The notes beneath the pieces were generated by a model. It ran no database searches. It saw nothing but the letters and a program-made list of their open reading frames with translations, and was not told the origin of the DNA. Shown here piece after piece: positions 15,000 to 22,049 of a stretch of 22,049 nucleotides of DNA; the stretch's first letter is position 1, and each line of letters opens with the position of its first letter. The translations under genes and the position numbers were made by a program. Origin of the DNA: an uncultured Clostridia bacterium (GTDB lineage Bacteria > Bacillota > Clostridia > Oscillospirales > CAG-272). The stretch covers positions 1 through 22,049 of the forward strand of contig CANQMJ010000026.1 of assembly GCA_947624945.1 (NCBI GenBank), read 5' to 3'.

Positions 15000-16379
15000 A
15001 TGGAAGATACACAGAAAATTCAGCTTTTTGAGCATACACCAATACCGAAAGCGGTCATGACGCTTGCCGTGCCGACGATAGTCAGCTCGCTCGTCATGGT
15101 GCTCTATAATTTGGCGGATACATATTTTGTCGCGCAGCTCAACGACTCGATACAAAATTCCGCAGTAACGCTCGCGGCTCCCGTGCTTTTGGCGTTCAAC
15201 GCCGTCAACAATCTGTTCGGCGTCGGCGCATCGAGTATGATGAGCCGCGCGCTCGGCAGAAAGGATTACGAGACGGTCTATCAGAGTTCGGCGCTCGGTT
15301 TTTACGGCGCGTTTTTCTCCGCCGCGTTCTTCTCCGTCCTCTATACGCTTTTCCGCGCGCCGTTTCTTACAGTCCTCGGCGCGGATGCGACGACGTCTTC
15401 GGCGACCGCCGAATACCTGAAATGGACGGTCACATGCGGCGCGATACCGTCGATATTAAACGTCGTGCTCGCTTATCTTGTGAGGAGCGAGGGCGCGTCG
15501 CTGCACGCGAGCATCGGGACGATGAGCGGCTGCATCTTGAATATCATACTTGACCCGATCTTCATTCTCCCGTGGGGGCTCGGCATGGGCGCAGCCGGCG
15601 CGGGACTTGCGACGTTCATCTCAAACTGCGCCGCGTGCTGCTACTTCTTCGTCCTTCTTTACATAAAGCGCGGGAAGACGTACGTCTCGGTAAGTCCTAG
15701 AAATCTGAAGCTGAAAAAAGTCATCATCATCGGGATATGCGCTGTCGGCATACCCGCGTCGATACAGAATCTTCTGAACGTGACCGGCATGACGGTACTG
15801 AACAATTTCACCGCCGATTTCGGCTCCGATGCAGTCGCCGCGATGGGGATATCGCAAAAGCTCAACATGATACCCGTTCAGATAGCGCTCGGATTTTCGC
15901 AGGGCATAATGCCGCTCGTCGGCTACAATTACGCCTCGGGCGATGTCGGCAGAATGAAGAAGACGATACTTTTCGCGGGCAAAATAATCGCCGCGTTCAT
16001 GGCGGCGGTGACAGTATGCTATTATTTATGCGCGGGACAGCTCTCGGCGCTGTTTATGGAGAATCCCGCCGTCGTCGATTACGGGACGAAATTTTTGCGC
16101 GGGCTGTGCCTTGCGATGCCGTTTCTGTGCATGGACTTTCTCGGCGTCGGCGTTTTCCAGTCGTGCGGACTCGGCAAAAACGCGCTTTTATTCGCGATAC
16201 TGCGCAAGATAGTCCTCGAAATACCTGCGCTGTTCATACTCAATAAGCTGTTCCCGCTCTACGGTCTCGCGTACGCGCAGTTTTCGGCGGAGATAGTGCT
16301 TTCGGTCGCTGCCGTCGCGGTCATGTACGTGCTTATTAAGCGGCTCGAACGTGAAAAGACCAAAGGAACCCGGAAATAA
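15000..16379 (+). CDS. MATE family multidrug/metabolite efflux transporter
   Basis: 459 aa, the usual length for the family, with about 12 hydrophobic helices arranged as two MatE repeats (roughly 12-225 and 240-450). Typical features are the N-terminal PIPKAVMTLAVPTIVSSLV segment, YNLADTYFV in helix 1-2, LGVGASSMMSRALGR-like loop after helix 2 (here LFGVGASSMMSRALGRKD), DPIFI after helix 5, and GFSQGIMPLVGYNYASGD in the second half. It exports substrates across the cytoplasmic membrane by proton or sodium antiport (family knowledge); the cargo is not predictable. It looks intact. The promoter is at 14940-14967; ribosome site is only moderate. No obvious intrinsic terminator follows in the 39 bp before the convergent YolD-like gene. 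Confidence 0.93.
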   Translation: MEDTQKIQLFEHTPIPKAVMTLAVPTIVSSLVMVLYNLADTYFVAQLNDSIQNSAVTLAAPVLLAFNAVNNLFGVGASSMMSRALGRKDYETVYQSSALGFYGAFFSAAFFSVLYTLFRAPFLTVLGADATTSSATAEYLKWTVTCGAIPSILNVVLAYLVRSEGASLHASIGTMSGCILNIILDPIFILPWGLGMGAAGAGLATFISNCAACCYFFVLLYIKRGKTYVSVSPRNLKLKKVIIIGICAVGIPASIQNLLNVTGMTVLNNFTADFGSDAVAAMGISQKLNMIPVQIALGFSQGIMPLVGYNYASGDVGRMKKTILFAGKIIAAFMAAVTVCYYLCAGQLSALFMENPAVVDYGTKFLRGLCLAMPFLCMDFLGVGVFQSCGLGKNALLFAILRKIVLEIPALFILNKLFPLYGLAYAQFSAEIVLSVAAVAVMYVLIKRLEREKTKGTRK

Positions 16380-16418
16380 ACGAGCGATACCAAGCGGTTT
16401 TACGGCTCCTACCTCATA

Positions 16419-16637
16419 TTACGTGTATCCGTCGCCGTCATCCCCCACGTCCTGATCCCACTCGCTCCCGCACATCTTTTCCTCTGTGCGCCGCGCAGTC
16501 TCGTCGATCGCGTCGCCGTACCCGGTCAAAGCCGAAAACGGCGCGAACTGCGCCGCCCTGTCGCGCATCGACATGTGCTTTCTTACCGCCGACTGCTTAT
16601 GCGGCAGATCGATTATATCCCTGTACTTGTCCGACAC
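16419..16637 (-). CDS. YolD-like protein of the SOS polymerase cassette
   Basis: 72 aa from a GTG at 16637. This start has a strong GGGGGAG site six bases upstream and gives the family-like opening SDKYRDIIDLPH. The alternative GTG at 16664, overlapping the polymerase stop as GTGA, adds nine residues and lacks its own site. The conserved block MSMRDRAAQFAPFSALTGYGDAI is typical of YolD-like proteins, which in Firmicutes accompany UmuC-type polymerases and are thought to act as UmuD-like partners; the biochemical role is unproven. The C-terminus is acidic and low in complexity. It follows the polymerase in the same operon. Confidence 0.8.
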   Translation of the reverse strand: MSDKYRDIIDLPHKQSAVRKHMSMRDRAAQFAPFSALTGYGDAIDETARRTEEKMCGSEWDQDVGDDGDGYT

Positions 16638-16660
16638 TTTTATCTCCCCCACATCATAGG

Positions 16661-18175
16661 TCACTTTTTGTGACCGCCTATCTGTCCGTTGCGCTCCCTC
16701 GCCGTCGCGCCGTCCTCGTAATCGAGTCCGCGCAAGATGGCGTTCTTGCCGAATCGCCTCCGTATGCTCAAGACGGCCTCCTGACGGCTCCGCTCACGCT
16801 CGAGTTCGAATCTCTCCTTCTCACGCTCGCGCGCCTCCGCCTCATTGTCGGTGAGAAACGACAGCTGCTCGGGCACCCCGTTGTCCTCCGCTTCATCCTC
16901 CGGCACAAGACCGGCAACGCATATATTGATGTTCCGTATCAGCAGCTTTTTGTCGACGACTCTGTCGAACAGCTCTGTTGCCGCGCCTTCGATAACGGAA
17001 CCTGCGGACGTGTGCCTTTTCAGTCTCTGCGTGCCGTGCGCATGCTTCGGCACCTCCCGCCCGTATCTGTCCGTGACCGTCATGCCCCGGTACCGCAGCG
17101 CGACACTCGGGTCCTTCATGTTCGCGCTGTCGTATCCGACAGTCACCACTATCTGATCCGTGACGAGCTTTTTCTCGATAAGATCGTACGCGAGCGCATC
17201 TGCCATCTCCCGCACCACGACTCTCGCCTTTTCGAACGTGTACGGCTCCGACAAGACCTGACCCGAACTGAGACTGCTGCTTTCCGGTCTGTACGATTTT
17301 ATGTCCGCTATCGTGACCGGCTCCCATCCCCACGCATGGTCTATCAAAAGCTCCGCGTTTACGCCGAACAGCTTATACAGCCTGTCCTCCCCGTACCGCG
17401 AAAGCGACATCCGCGCCACGTCCCCCATCGTGAACATACCGTTCGCCTCGAGCTTTGACGCTGTCCCGTGCCCGACGCGCCAAAACGACGTCAGCGGTCT
17501 GTGCTCCCACAGCTTTTCGCGGTACGAGTGCTCGTCGAGTTCCGCTATCCTCACCCCGTCCTTGTCGGCAGGCATTTTCTTCGCCACAATGTCCATCGCT
17601 ATCTTGCACAGATAGAGATTCGTGCCGATGCCGGCTGTGGCCGTTATGCCCGTAGTCGCGAGAACGTCGCGTATCATCGTCATAGCAAGCTCGCGCGGCG
17701 TCATGCCGTATTTCTTCAAATACGCAGTGGCGTCGATGAACACCTCGTCGATGCTGTAAACATGGATGTCGGCGGGGGAGACGTATTTCAGATACACCTG
17801 ATAAATGACGGTGCTGTATTCGATGTAGTACGCCATCCTCGGCTTCGCGACGATGTAATCGAGCGCGAGCTCGGGACGGCGCCTAAGCTCACCGATATCG
17901 CTCGATTTACCTGTGAATGTTCCGTGCGGCGTTCTCGCTCGTCTCTCGGAGTTTATCTCCTTTACCTTTTCGACGACCTCGAACAAACGCGGACGTCCCG
18001 GTACGCCGAGCGATTTCAGCGACGGTGTGACGGCGAGGCATATCGTCTTCTCCGTCCTCGACAGATCGGCGACGACGAGATTTGTCGTCATCGGGTCGAG
18101 CCCACGCTCGCTGCATTCGACCGACGCGTAATACGACTTGAGGTCTATCGCTATATACGTTTTTTCCATATGCAT
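16661..18175 (-). CDS. Y-family (UmuC/DinB-type) translesion DNA polymerase
   Basis: 504 aa. The palm and fingers contain IDLKSYYASVE with catalytic D11, and SIDE (141-144) with catalytic D143/E144. FTG and KPRMAYYIEYS segments and the HhH-like region (about 225-260) follow as in UmuC-type proteins of Firmicutes. The little-finger domain spans about 295-425. A QLSFL segment (437-441) is a good candidate beta-clamp binding motif, and the end carries the characteristic RNGQIGGH tail. The enzyme inserts nucleotides opposite lesions at the replication fork. An AAGG site is five bases before the ATG. A LexA box lies 84 bp upstream (18259-18270), so SOS induction is expected. It looks full length and active. 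Confidence 0.93.
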   Translation of the reverse strand: MHMEKTYIAIDLKSYYASVECSERGLDPMTTNLVVADLSRTEKTICLAVTPSLKSLGVPGRPRLFEVVEKVKEINSERRARTPHGTFTGKSSDIGELRRRPELALDYIVAKPRMAYYIEYSTVIYQVYLKYVSPADIHVYSIDEVFIDATAYLKKYGMTPRELAMTMIRDVLATTGITATAGIGTNLYLCKIAMDIVAKKMPADKDGVRIAELDEHSYREKLWEHRPLTSFWRVGHGTASKLEANGMFTMGDVARMSLSRYGEDRLYKLFGVNAELLIDHAWGWEPVTIADIKSYRPESSSLSSGQVLSEPYTFEKARVVVREMADALAYDLIEKKLVTDQIVVTVGYDSANMKDPSVALRYRGMTVTDRYGREVPKHAHGTQRLKRHTSAGSVIEGAATELFDRVVDKKLLIRNINICVAGLVPEDEAEDNGVPEQLSFLTDNEAEAREREKERFELERERSRQEAVLSIRRRFGKNAILRGLDYEDGATARERNGQIGGHKK

Positions 18176-18258
18176 AACAGCCTTTCATATCCTGCCGCAA
18201 GCCGCGTAAAACGGACCCGCACACGTGTCCCGAACAATCGGCAAAATGTCGGATATTA

Positions 18259-18270
18259 GAACTTATGTTC
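18259..18270. promoter_or_regulatory. LexA (DinR) box upstream of the Y-family polymerase
   Basis: GAAC-TTAT-GTTC matches the Gram-positive LexA operator core GAAC-N4-GTTC exactly. It lies in the gap between the 84-aa gene and the polymerase, suggesting that the polymerase has its own SOS-controlled promoter; no convincing -35/-10 pair was found there. Confidence 0.85.
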
Positions 18271-18290
18271 TCCCGCACGCCTTAAAAAAA

Positions 18291-18302
18291 GAACCGGCGT
18301 TC
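18291..18302. promoter_or_regulatory. Second GAAC-N4-GTTC dyad, LexA-like site or terminator stem
   Basis: GAAC-CGGC-GTTC has perfect LexA half-sites, with its centre 32 bp (about three helical turns) from the centre of the box at 18259-18270. On the minus strand the dyad is followed directly by a run of seven T residues, so it could also be a very short terminator for the 84-aa gene. The central four bases are GC-rich, unlike good LexA sites. Confidence 0.45.
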
Positions 18303-18323
18303 AAAATGACTGCTCCGGCGGCT

Positions 18324-18578
18324 TTATCTCCGCTTCGCCTCGACGAACCATCTGCCGTTTTCCTCGTCATACAGAAACGTCGGCTTGCCGCATATCTGTA
18401 CCGTATACCGTATCCCCATGCCGCCGACCTTCGTAGACGCAGCGCGGCAGCTGTGTATGACGCGGTCTATCTCATACTTTTCCCCGTTTTCAAACGTTAT
18501 CAGATTCGGCCGCGCAGAGCCGTCCACCTTGTGCGTGACCTCCACCTCAACATAAACCTTTCTTCTCGCTGCATCCAT
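18324..18578 (-). CDS. Conserved hypothetical protein of the SOS cassette
   Basis: 84 aa, strand-rich and basic: RKVYVEVEVTHKVDG, ITFENGEKYEIDRV, GIRYTVQICGKPTFLY, then an NGRWFVE end. The pattern is that of a small beta-barrel or SH3-like fold, with nucleic-acid binding possible but unproven. The start at 18578 has a GGAGG site eight bases upstream. The gene precedes the polymerase, and a LexA box sits between its promoter and ribosome site, so it is SOS-controlled. Small proteins of this kind appear beside UmuC-type polymerases in Clostridia (recollection, not checked). No enzymatic motif is visible. The function is unknown. Confidence 0.75.
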   Translation of the reverse strand: MDAARRKVYVEVEVTHKVDGSARPNLITFENGEKYEIDRVIHSCRAASTKVGGMGIRYTVQICGKPTFLYDEENGRWFVEAKRR

Positions 18579-18597
18579 ACTGTGCGCCTCCGTATAA

Positions 18598-18609
18598 GAA
18601 CATTCGTTC
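18598..18609. promoter_or_regulatory. LexA (DinR) box over the start region of the 84-aa gene
   Basis: GAAC-ATTC-GTTC, a perfect core match, lies about 7-18 bases downstream of the predicted transcription start of the minus-strand promoter at 18623-18651. Binding there would block transcription. Confidence 0.85.
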
Positions 18610-18622
18610 TTTGCCTGATATG

Positions 18623-18651
18623 ATCATACCACATAAAAACGATAAATGCAA
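18623..18651 (-). promoter_or_regulatory. Promoter of the SOS cassette
   Basis: On the minus strand TTGCAT (18646-18651) and TATGAT (18623-18628) are 17 bp apart. LexA boxes lie on both sides (18598-18609 and 18680-18691). Confidence 0.65.
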
Positions 18652-18679
18652 TATGTCGGCGCAAATATGTCGGAAAATA

Positions 18680-18691
18680 GAACGTGTGTTC
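18680..18691. promoter_or_regulatory. LexA (DinR) box between the SOS cassette and fucU promoters
   Basis: GAAC-GTGT-GTTC, a perfect core match, sits between divergent promoters: 28 bp upstream of the SOS -35 and 30 bp upstream of the fucU -35. It is 82 bp centre to centre from the box at 18598-18609, so looping or a second regulated promoter is possible. Its flank (ATGTCGGAAAATAGAAC) resembles the flank of the box at 18259 (ATGTCGGATATTAGAAC). Confidence 0.8.
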
Positions 18692-18721
18692 GTCAAGTGC
18701 ATCGTCAGAAAGTCTTATATC

Positions 18722-18750
18722 TTGACTTGCGCCTGTAAAAATGGTAATAT
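18722..18750 (+). promoter_or_regulatory. Promoter of the fucU gene
   Basis: TTGACT (18722-18727) and TAATAT (18745-18750) with a 17-bp spacer. The leader to the start codon at 18871 is about 115 nt and holds no recognisable riboswitch. Confidence 0.6.
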
Positions 18751-18870
18751 GCAGCTATGAGGACAGCGTTTTCGGCAGTCATATAGACGCAGCACGACAG
18801 CGGTGCCGGGATGCGGCTCAAATCCGAAAAACAGTCATATTTTATAATATCCGAAAGGACGGACATAATC

Positions 18871-19311
18871 ATGCTCAAAAACATACCGCCTATAATATCC
18901 CCCGAACTGATGAAGGCTATGATGGAGATGGGTCACGGCGACGAAATAGTCATCGCCGACGGCAACTTCCCCGCCGCAAGCGTCGGCGCATGCAAAAATG
19001 CCGTCGTCGTCCGCGCAGACGGTCACTCCGTGCCCGCGCTGCTCGACGCGATTCTCACCTTCATGCCGCTCGACCAATACGTCGAAAAGCCCGTCGCGCT
19101 CATGAGCGTGTGCGACGGCGACGACATAGTCCCGACTATCTGGGACGAGTACCGCACGATTCTTCAAAAGCACTCGCCCGACAACTGCGGGATAGAAATG
19201 ATCGAGAGATTCGCGTTTTACGAGCGCGCAAAAAACGCATACTGCATCGTCGCGACCGGCGAGACTGCGGTCTATGCAAACATACTTTTGAAAAAGGGCG
19301 TTGTAAAATAG
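18871..19311 (+). CDS. fucU: L-fucose mutarotase family protein (RbsD/FucU)
   Basis: 146 aa from the ATG at 18871; a longer frame from 18811 adds 20 residues with no family similarity. The opening LKNIPPIISPELMKAMMEMG, the GHGDEIVIAD block with conserved His (H22) and Asp (D30), NFPA, and RFAFYERAKNAY near the C-terminus identify the RbsD/FucU fold. Members interconvert alpha and beta anomers of L-fucose (FucU) or open and cyclise D-ribose (RbsD); the RFAFYERA block and length favour FucU. It is cytoplasmic and usually a ring-shaped oligomer. A GAAAGGAC site lies upstream. It is the only gene on this transcript, convergent with a GH3 glycosidase, and fits sugar catabolism. No fucose isomerase or kinase is in the window. 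Confidence 0.88.
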   Translation: MLKNIPPIISPELMKAMMEMGHGDEIVIADGNFPAASVGACKNAVVVRADGHSVPALLDAILTFMPLDQYVEKPVALMSVCDGDDIVPTIWDEYRTILQKHSPDNCGIEMIERFAFYERAKNAYCIVATGETAVYANILLKKGVVK

Positions 19312-19357
19312 CGGACAACAGCGCAAGCTGCCGTCGGCGACATTATTTTTCACGTAC

Positions 19358-19387
19358 AAAAGCGTCTGCCATGAAGCAGGCGCTTTT
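19358..19387. terminator. Bidirectional terminator between fucU and the GH3 gene
   Basis: A 12-bp stem with one G-U pair (19358-19369 with 19376-19387), loop CATGAA, beginning with AAAA and ending with TTTT, so it has a T run on both strands. It lies between convergent genes and should end both transcripts. Confidence 0.85.
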
Positions 19388-19423
19388 GTTACGATCCGTG
19401 CTGCACTATCGGATAAAAGCGCT

Positions 19424-22049
19424 TTACGCCGTCACCTTGACGGCGAAGCTGTCGGTCTTGGTTTTGCCGTCAAATGTAACGGATGCGGTCACCGTCGCGA
19501 TGCCCTCGCCGACAGGCGTGACGACGCCGTCCTCGTCTACCGTCGCCACCGACGTGTCCGTGACGGAGAACTTTACCGCTGCCGTTTTCAAATCGACAAA
19601 GCTCTGGTCGTTACAGCTTGCCGTCAGCTCTGTTTTGAGCCGCTCGTTTTTCGACAGACTCATGACGTGACCGTTTGGTATCGCCGTGACTGCGAAGATC
19701 TGCTTTTTGAGCGTGCCTTTCAGCTCAAACCCGGCGGTCATGGCCTCGCACGCTTTGCTGTCCGCGCCGACCTCGATCACATATTTTCCCTCGTCGAACG
19801 TCTCGCATGCGTTTTCGCTGTCCCAGTACCAGAGATCGGAACAGTCGAGCTCGAGCGTCACGCCCGCCTTTTTGCCTGCCTCAATGAATATCTTTTTGAA
19901 CCCTTTGAGACGCTTTCTCGGACGGTTGTTTTCGTCCGCGTTCGGAGACACCGCATACATCTGCGCGACTTCGCCGCCGCATGTTTTGCCGACGTTTTCG
20001 ACGTCGAACGTGACGGTAATCGTGTCGTTCGGCGTGACGGAGCTGCGGCTGATCTTCAGATTTGAATACTCAAACTTCGCATACGACAGACCGTACCCGA
20101 ACGGGTATGCGACGTCTCCCGTGAAATATTGGTACGACCTGCCCTTGGTTTCCGCGTTCGGACGTATCGTGTAGTCCTTGATATCGGCAAGATCGTCCAC
20201 CGACCTGTACCATGTGAACGGCAGTTTGCCGCTCGGGTTCGCCTCGCCGAAAAGAATTCTTCCGGCGGCATTTCCCTGCGCCTGACCGTTGTACGTCGAC
20301 CACAGTATCGCGCGCACGCTGCCGCGGAATTTTTCGACGTTGACCTCGCTGACGGCCTGAATGTAGACCGCGATGTTTTTGTTCAGCTCCGCCGCGCGGT
20401 TTATCATCTCCGACTGCCTGTTCGGAAGATCGAGCGTGTAGCCGTCCGTCTCCTCGAAGTAGCCGTTTTCGCCGGGTCTTGTCCCCGCAAAGAACACGAC
20501 TGCGTCGGCAGAGCGTATCTGCTCCTTTTCCTGCTCGGAAAATTCCACCGACGTCGGGACCTTCGTCATGACGATGTAGATGTCCTCGGACGTATAACCG
20601 CCTCCGATCGCGGCGTTGAAATCGTAGCTCTTGTAGTTCTTCCAGCCGCCCGTGCTGCCCTCGCCGTCGACGGTCCCGAGAAGCGGACCGTTCACGGGGT
20701 CGCCGGCCCTTATCTCTATCCGCGTCGGCGGAACGCCGCCGTCACCCGACATCTGAGTCGAGAATTTAGCTGCTTTTCCGAAGTCGATGCTTCCTGCGCC
20801 GAACTTTATCCGGCATCCGCCCGCAGAGGCGAAGCCGATATTGCCGTCTCTGTCAAGGCGGCATGCGCTCGTTTCGGCGCACTTGGCGAAGTCGATCTCG
20901 CCGATCTTATCTCCCGCAGCGTCAAGCAGCGAGATGCTTTTCAGATTCATGAGGAACCGCCCCGAGCCGCTGTCCGAGCCGGGGATATACGTTATCTTCG
21001 CGTCGGGGTTTGCACGCAAAAGCGCGGATGTGATGCCGTCGATGGGCGTGCTGACGTTTATCGGTGCGTCCGTCGAGTAGTCGCCGAGCGTCACCTCTCC
21101 CGCGAGTCTGCCGATGACGACGAGATTTTTGACATTTCCCGAAAGCGGCAGCATACCGTCGTTTTCGAGCATGACGACAGCCTCGTCCGCCATATCCTCG
21201 GCGAGCTTTTTATGCGCTTCCGAATGTATCATGCCCGCGTACTGTCCGCCGCCGAAAATGCCGCCGTCGGGGTCGAACTCGCCCGTCGACATTCTCGCCG
21301 TAAACAGCCTGACGAGCGCTTTGTCTACGTCACGGTCAGAGAGAAGTCCCGCATCGACGGCGCGGCCGGTGTGCGGCGCAAGTATGACGCCGCAGTTGAG
21401 ATCGATGCCGGCGAGTATCGCATACGCCGCCGTCTCCTTTTCGCCCCACACCTTATCGCCCCAGCCTTCGGGACGCCACGAATGATGAAAGCTGACGTCG
21501 TAGAGCGCCGAGCAGTCGGTGACGACAAATCCGCCAAAGCCCCACGTGCGGCGAAGCAGTCCGTCGAGTATCGGCTTATTCACCGACATCGGAACGCCGT
21601 TAACCGCGTTGTACGACGTCATGACCGACGACGCGCCCGCACGCTCGATCGCGCGGCGGAACGCCTCGGTGTAGTATTCGTGCAGGTCGCGGTCGTCTAC
21701 GTTCGAGGAGCCGTTGTGGCGGTTCTGCTCGCTGTTGTTGGCGAGGAAGTGCTTGACCGTCGAGAGCGCCTTATATCTCCCCTCGTCGGCGTTGTAACCC
21801 TGAAATCCGCCGACGAACGCTTCCGCGATGCTGCCGCAGAGGTACGGGTCCTCGCCGTACGTCTCCTCCGCGCGTCCCCAGCGCGGGTCGCGATCCATGT
21901 TTATCGTCGGCGACCAGTAGTTGAGTCCGTGGTCGTTGCGGCGGCTGTTGAATTTCTCGCGCGCCTCGTCCGACATCGCGTACGCAGCCGTTTTTACAAG
22001 CTCCGGATTCCACGTCGATGCGATGCCGAGACCTGTCGGGAAGCTCGTC
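19424..22049 (-). CDS. GH3 beta-glycosidase with inserted CBM6-like module and C-terminal Big2-like domain, N-terminus cut by window edge
   Basis: 874 residues are visible; the frame stays open to the right edge, so the start and any signal peptide lie outside. The first visible residues (SFPTGLGIASTWNPELV) and the NYWSPTINMDRDPRWGRAEE block are typical of the GH3 (alpha/beta)8 domain. In numbering from the Met at 21976, KHF is at 75-77 and the nucleophile is D154 in FVVTDCSAL. The second GH3 domain is interrupted at about 340-470 by a beta-rich module resembling CBM6 (RIEIRAGDPVNGPLLGTV; GWKNYKSYDF). GH3 resumes through NPSGKLPFTWY and YPFGYGLSY. A fibronectin-III-like domain follows (about 637-750), then a Big2-like domain (about 760-850; TDTSVATVDEDGVVTPVGEG). 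The enzyme probably releases beta-linked glucose or xylose from plant polysaccharide fragments, perhaps at the cell surface. Substrate is inferred only. Confidence 0.92.
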   Translation of the reverse strand, partial: TSFPTGLGIASTWNPELVKTAAYAMSDEAREKFNSRRNDHGLNYWSPTINMDRDPRWGRAEETYGEDPYLCGSIAEAFVGGFQGYNADEGRYKALSTVKHFLANNSEQNRHNGSSNVDDRDLHEYYTEAFRRAIERAGASSVMTSYNAVNGVPMSVNKPILDGLLRRTWGFGGFVVTDCSALYDVSFHHSWRPEGWGDKVWGEKETAAYAILAGIDLNCGVILAPHTGRAVDAGLLSDRDVDKALVRLFTARMSTGEFDPDGGIFGGGQYAGMIHSEAHKKLAEDMADEAVVMLENDGMLPLSGNVKNLVVIGRLAGEVTLGDYSTDAPINVSTPIDGITSALLRANPDAKITYIPGSDSGSGRFLMNLKSISLLDAAGDKIGEIDFAKCAETSACRLDRDGNIGFASAGGCRIKFGAGSIDFGKAAKFSTQMSGDGGVPPTRIEIRAGDPVNGPLLGTVDGEGSTGGWKNYKSYDFNAAIGGGYTSEDIYIVMTKVPTSVEFSEQEKEQIRSADAVVFFAGTRPGENGYFEETDGYTLDLPNRQSEMINRAAELNKNIAVYIQAVSEVNVEKFRGSVRAILWSTYNGQAQGNAAGRILFGEANPSGKLPFTWYRSVDDLADIKDYTIRPNAETKGRSYQYFTGDVAYPFGYGLSYAKFEYSNLKISRSSVTPNDTITVTFDVENVGKTCGGEVAQMYAVSPNADENNRPRKRLKGFKKIFIEAGKKAGVTLELDCSDLWYWDSENACETFDEGKYVIEVGADSKACEAMTAGFELKGTLKKQIFAVTAIPNGHVMSLSKNERLKTELTASCNDQSFVDLKTAAVKFSVTDTSVATVDEDGVVTPVGEGIATVTASVTFDGKTKTDSFAVKVTA

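Noticed and set aside
16419..16664. YolD-like start at the GTG overlapping the polymerase stop
   Set aside because: The downstream GTG at 16637 has a much better ribosome site and gives the usual family N-terminus; the overlap start is kept only as an alternative.
18811..18870. N-terminal extension of FucU
   Set aside because: The 20 extra residues do not resemble the family, whose members begin with the MLK-type segment found at 18871.

Overview
The window is GC-rich DNA from a low-branching Gram-positive bacterium, most likely an anaerobic Clostridia member of the gut type (Oscillospirales or Christensenellales-like). The grounds are: an IreB (UPF0297) protein, Gram-positive LexA boxes of the form GAAC-N4-GTTC, GGAGG-type ribosome binding sites, vegetative promoters with 16-17 bp spacers, a UmuC/YolD-type SOS cassette, a ferredoxin-fused aldo/keto reductase, and sugar-utilisation genes (ABC sugar-binding lipoprotein, GH3 glycosidase, FucU). 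No rRNA, tRNA, CRISPR array, transposase or phage gene was seen.

Layout. (1) 1-7377, minus strand: a sensory block of two large hybrid histidine kinases, each ending in two receiver domains, followed by a solute-binding lipoprotein cut by the left edge. (2) 7590-8366: a non-coding repeat element (copy A) with long imperfect inverted arms, a consensus promoter and several hairpins. (3) 8444-9668: an XRE-type regulator on the plus strand and a terminator shared with the next operon. (4) 12798-9753, minus strand: a tightly overlapping operon ireB - [4Fe-4S] aldo/keto reductase - stand-alone riboflavin kinase - membrane-anchored S11 peptidase with altered active-site motifs. (5) 12835-13375: a small P-loop kinase-like ATPase. 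(6) 13402-14121: a second copy (B) of the repeat element in opposite orientation, so blocks 3-5 lie between inverted copies. (7) 14183-16379: divergent esterase and MATE efflux genes. (8) 16419-18691: an SOS cassette (84-aa protein, Y-family polymerase, YolD-like protein) with three clear LexA boxes and a fourth look-alike. (9) 18722-22049: FucU mutarotase facing a large GH3 enzyme with an inserted CBM6-like module and a C-terminal Big2-like domain, cut by the right edge.

How the parts work together. The kinases and the binding protein form a sensing/uptake module, but no HPt or DNA-binding output protein is present in the window. The ireB operon couples a presumed Ser/Thr-kinase target (cell-wall stress) with flavin and Fe-S redox proteins and a cell-wall peptidase-like protein through stop/start overlaps. 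The SOS cassette is a self-contained translesion-synthesis unit. FucU and GH3 converge on a shared bidirectional terminator and fit saccharide turnover.

The least explained item is the pair of roughly 0.72-0.78 kb non-coding elements. Their core is well conserved, and their arms are built from short conserved boxes with variable spacers. They could be a MITE-like mobile element, a structured RNA locus, or both.
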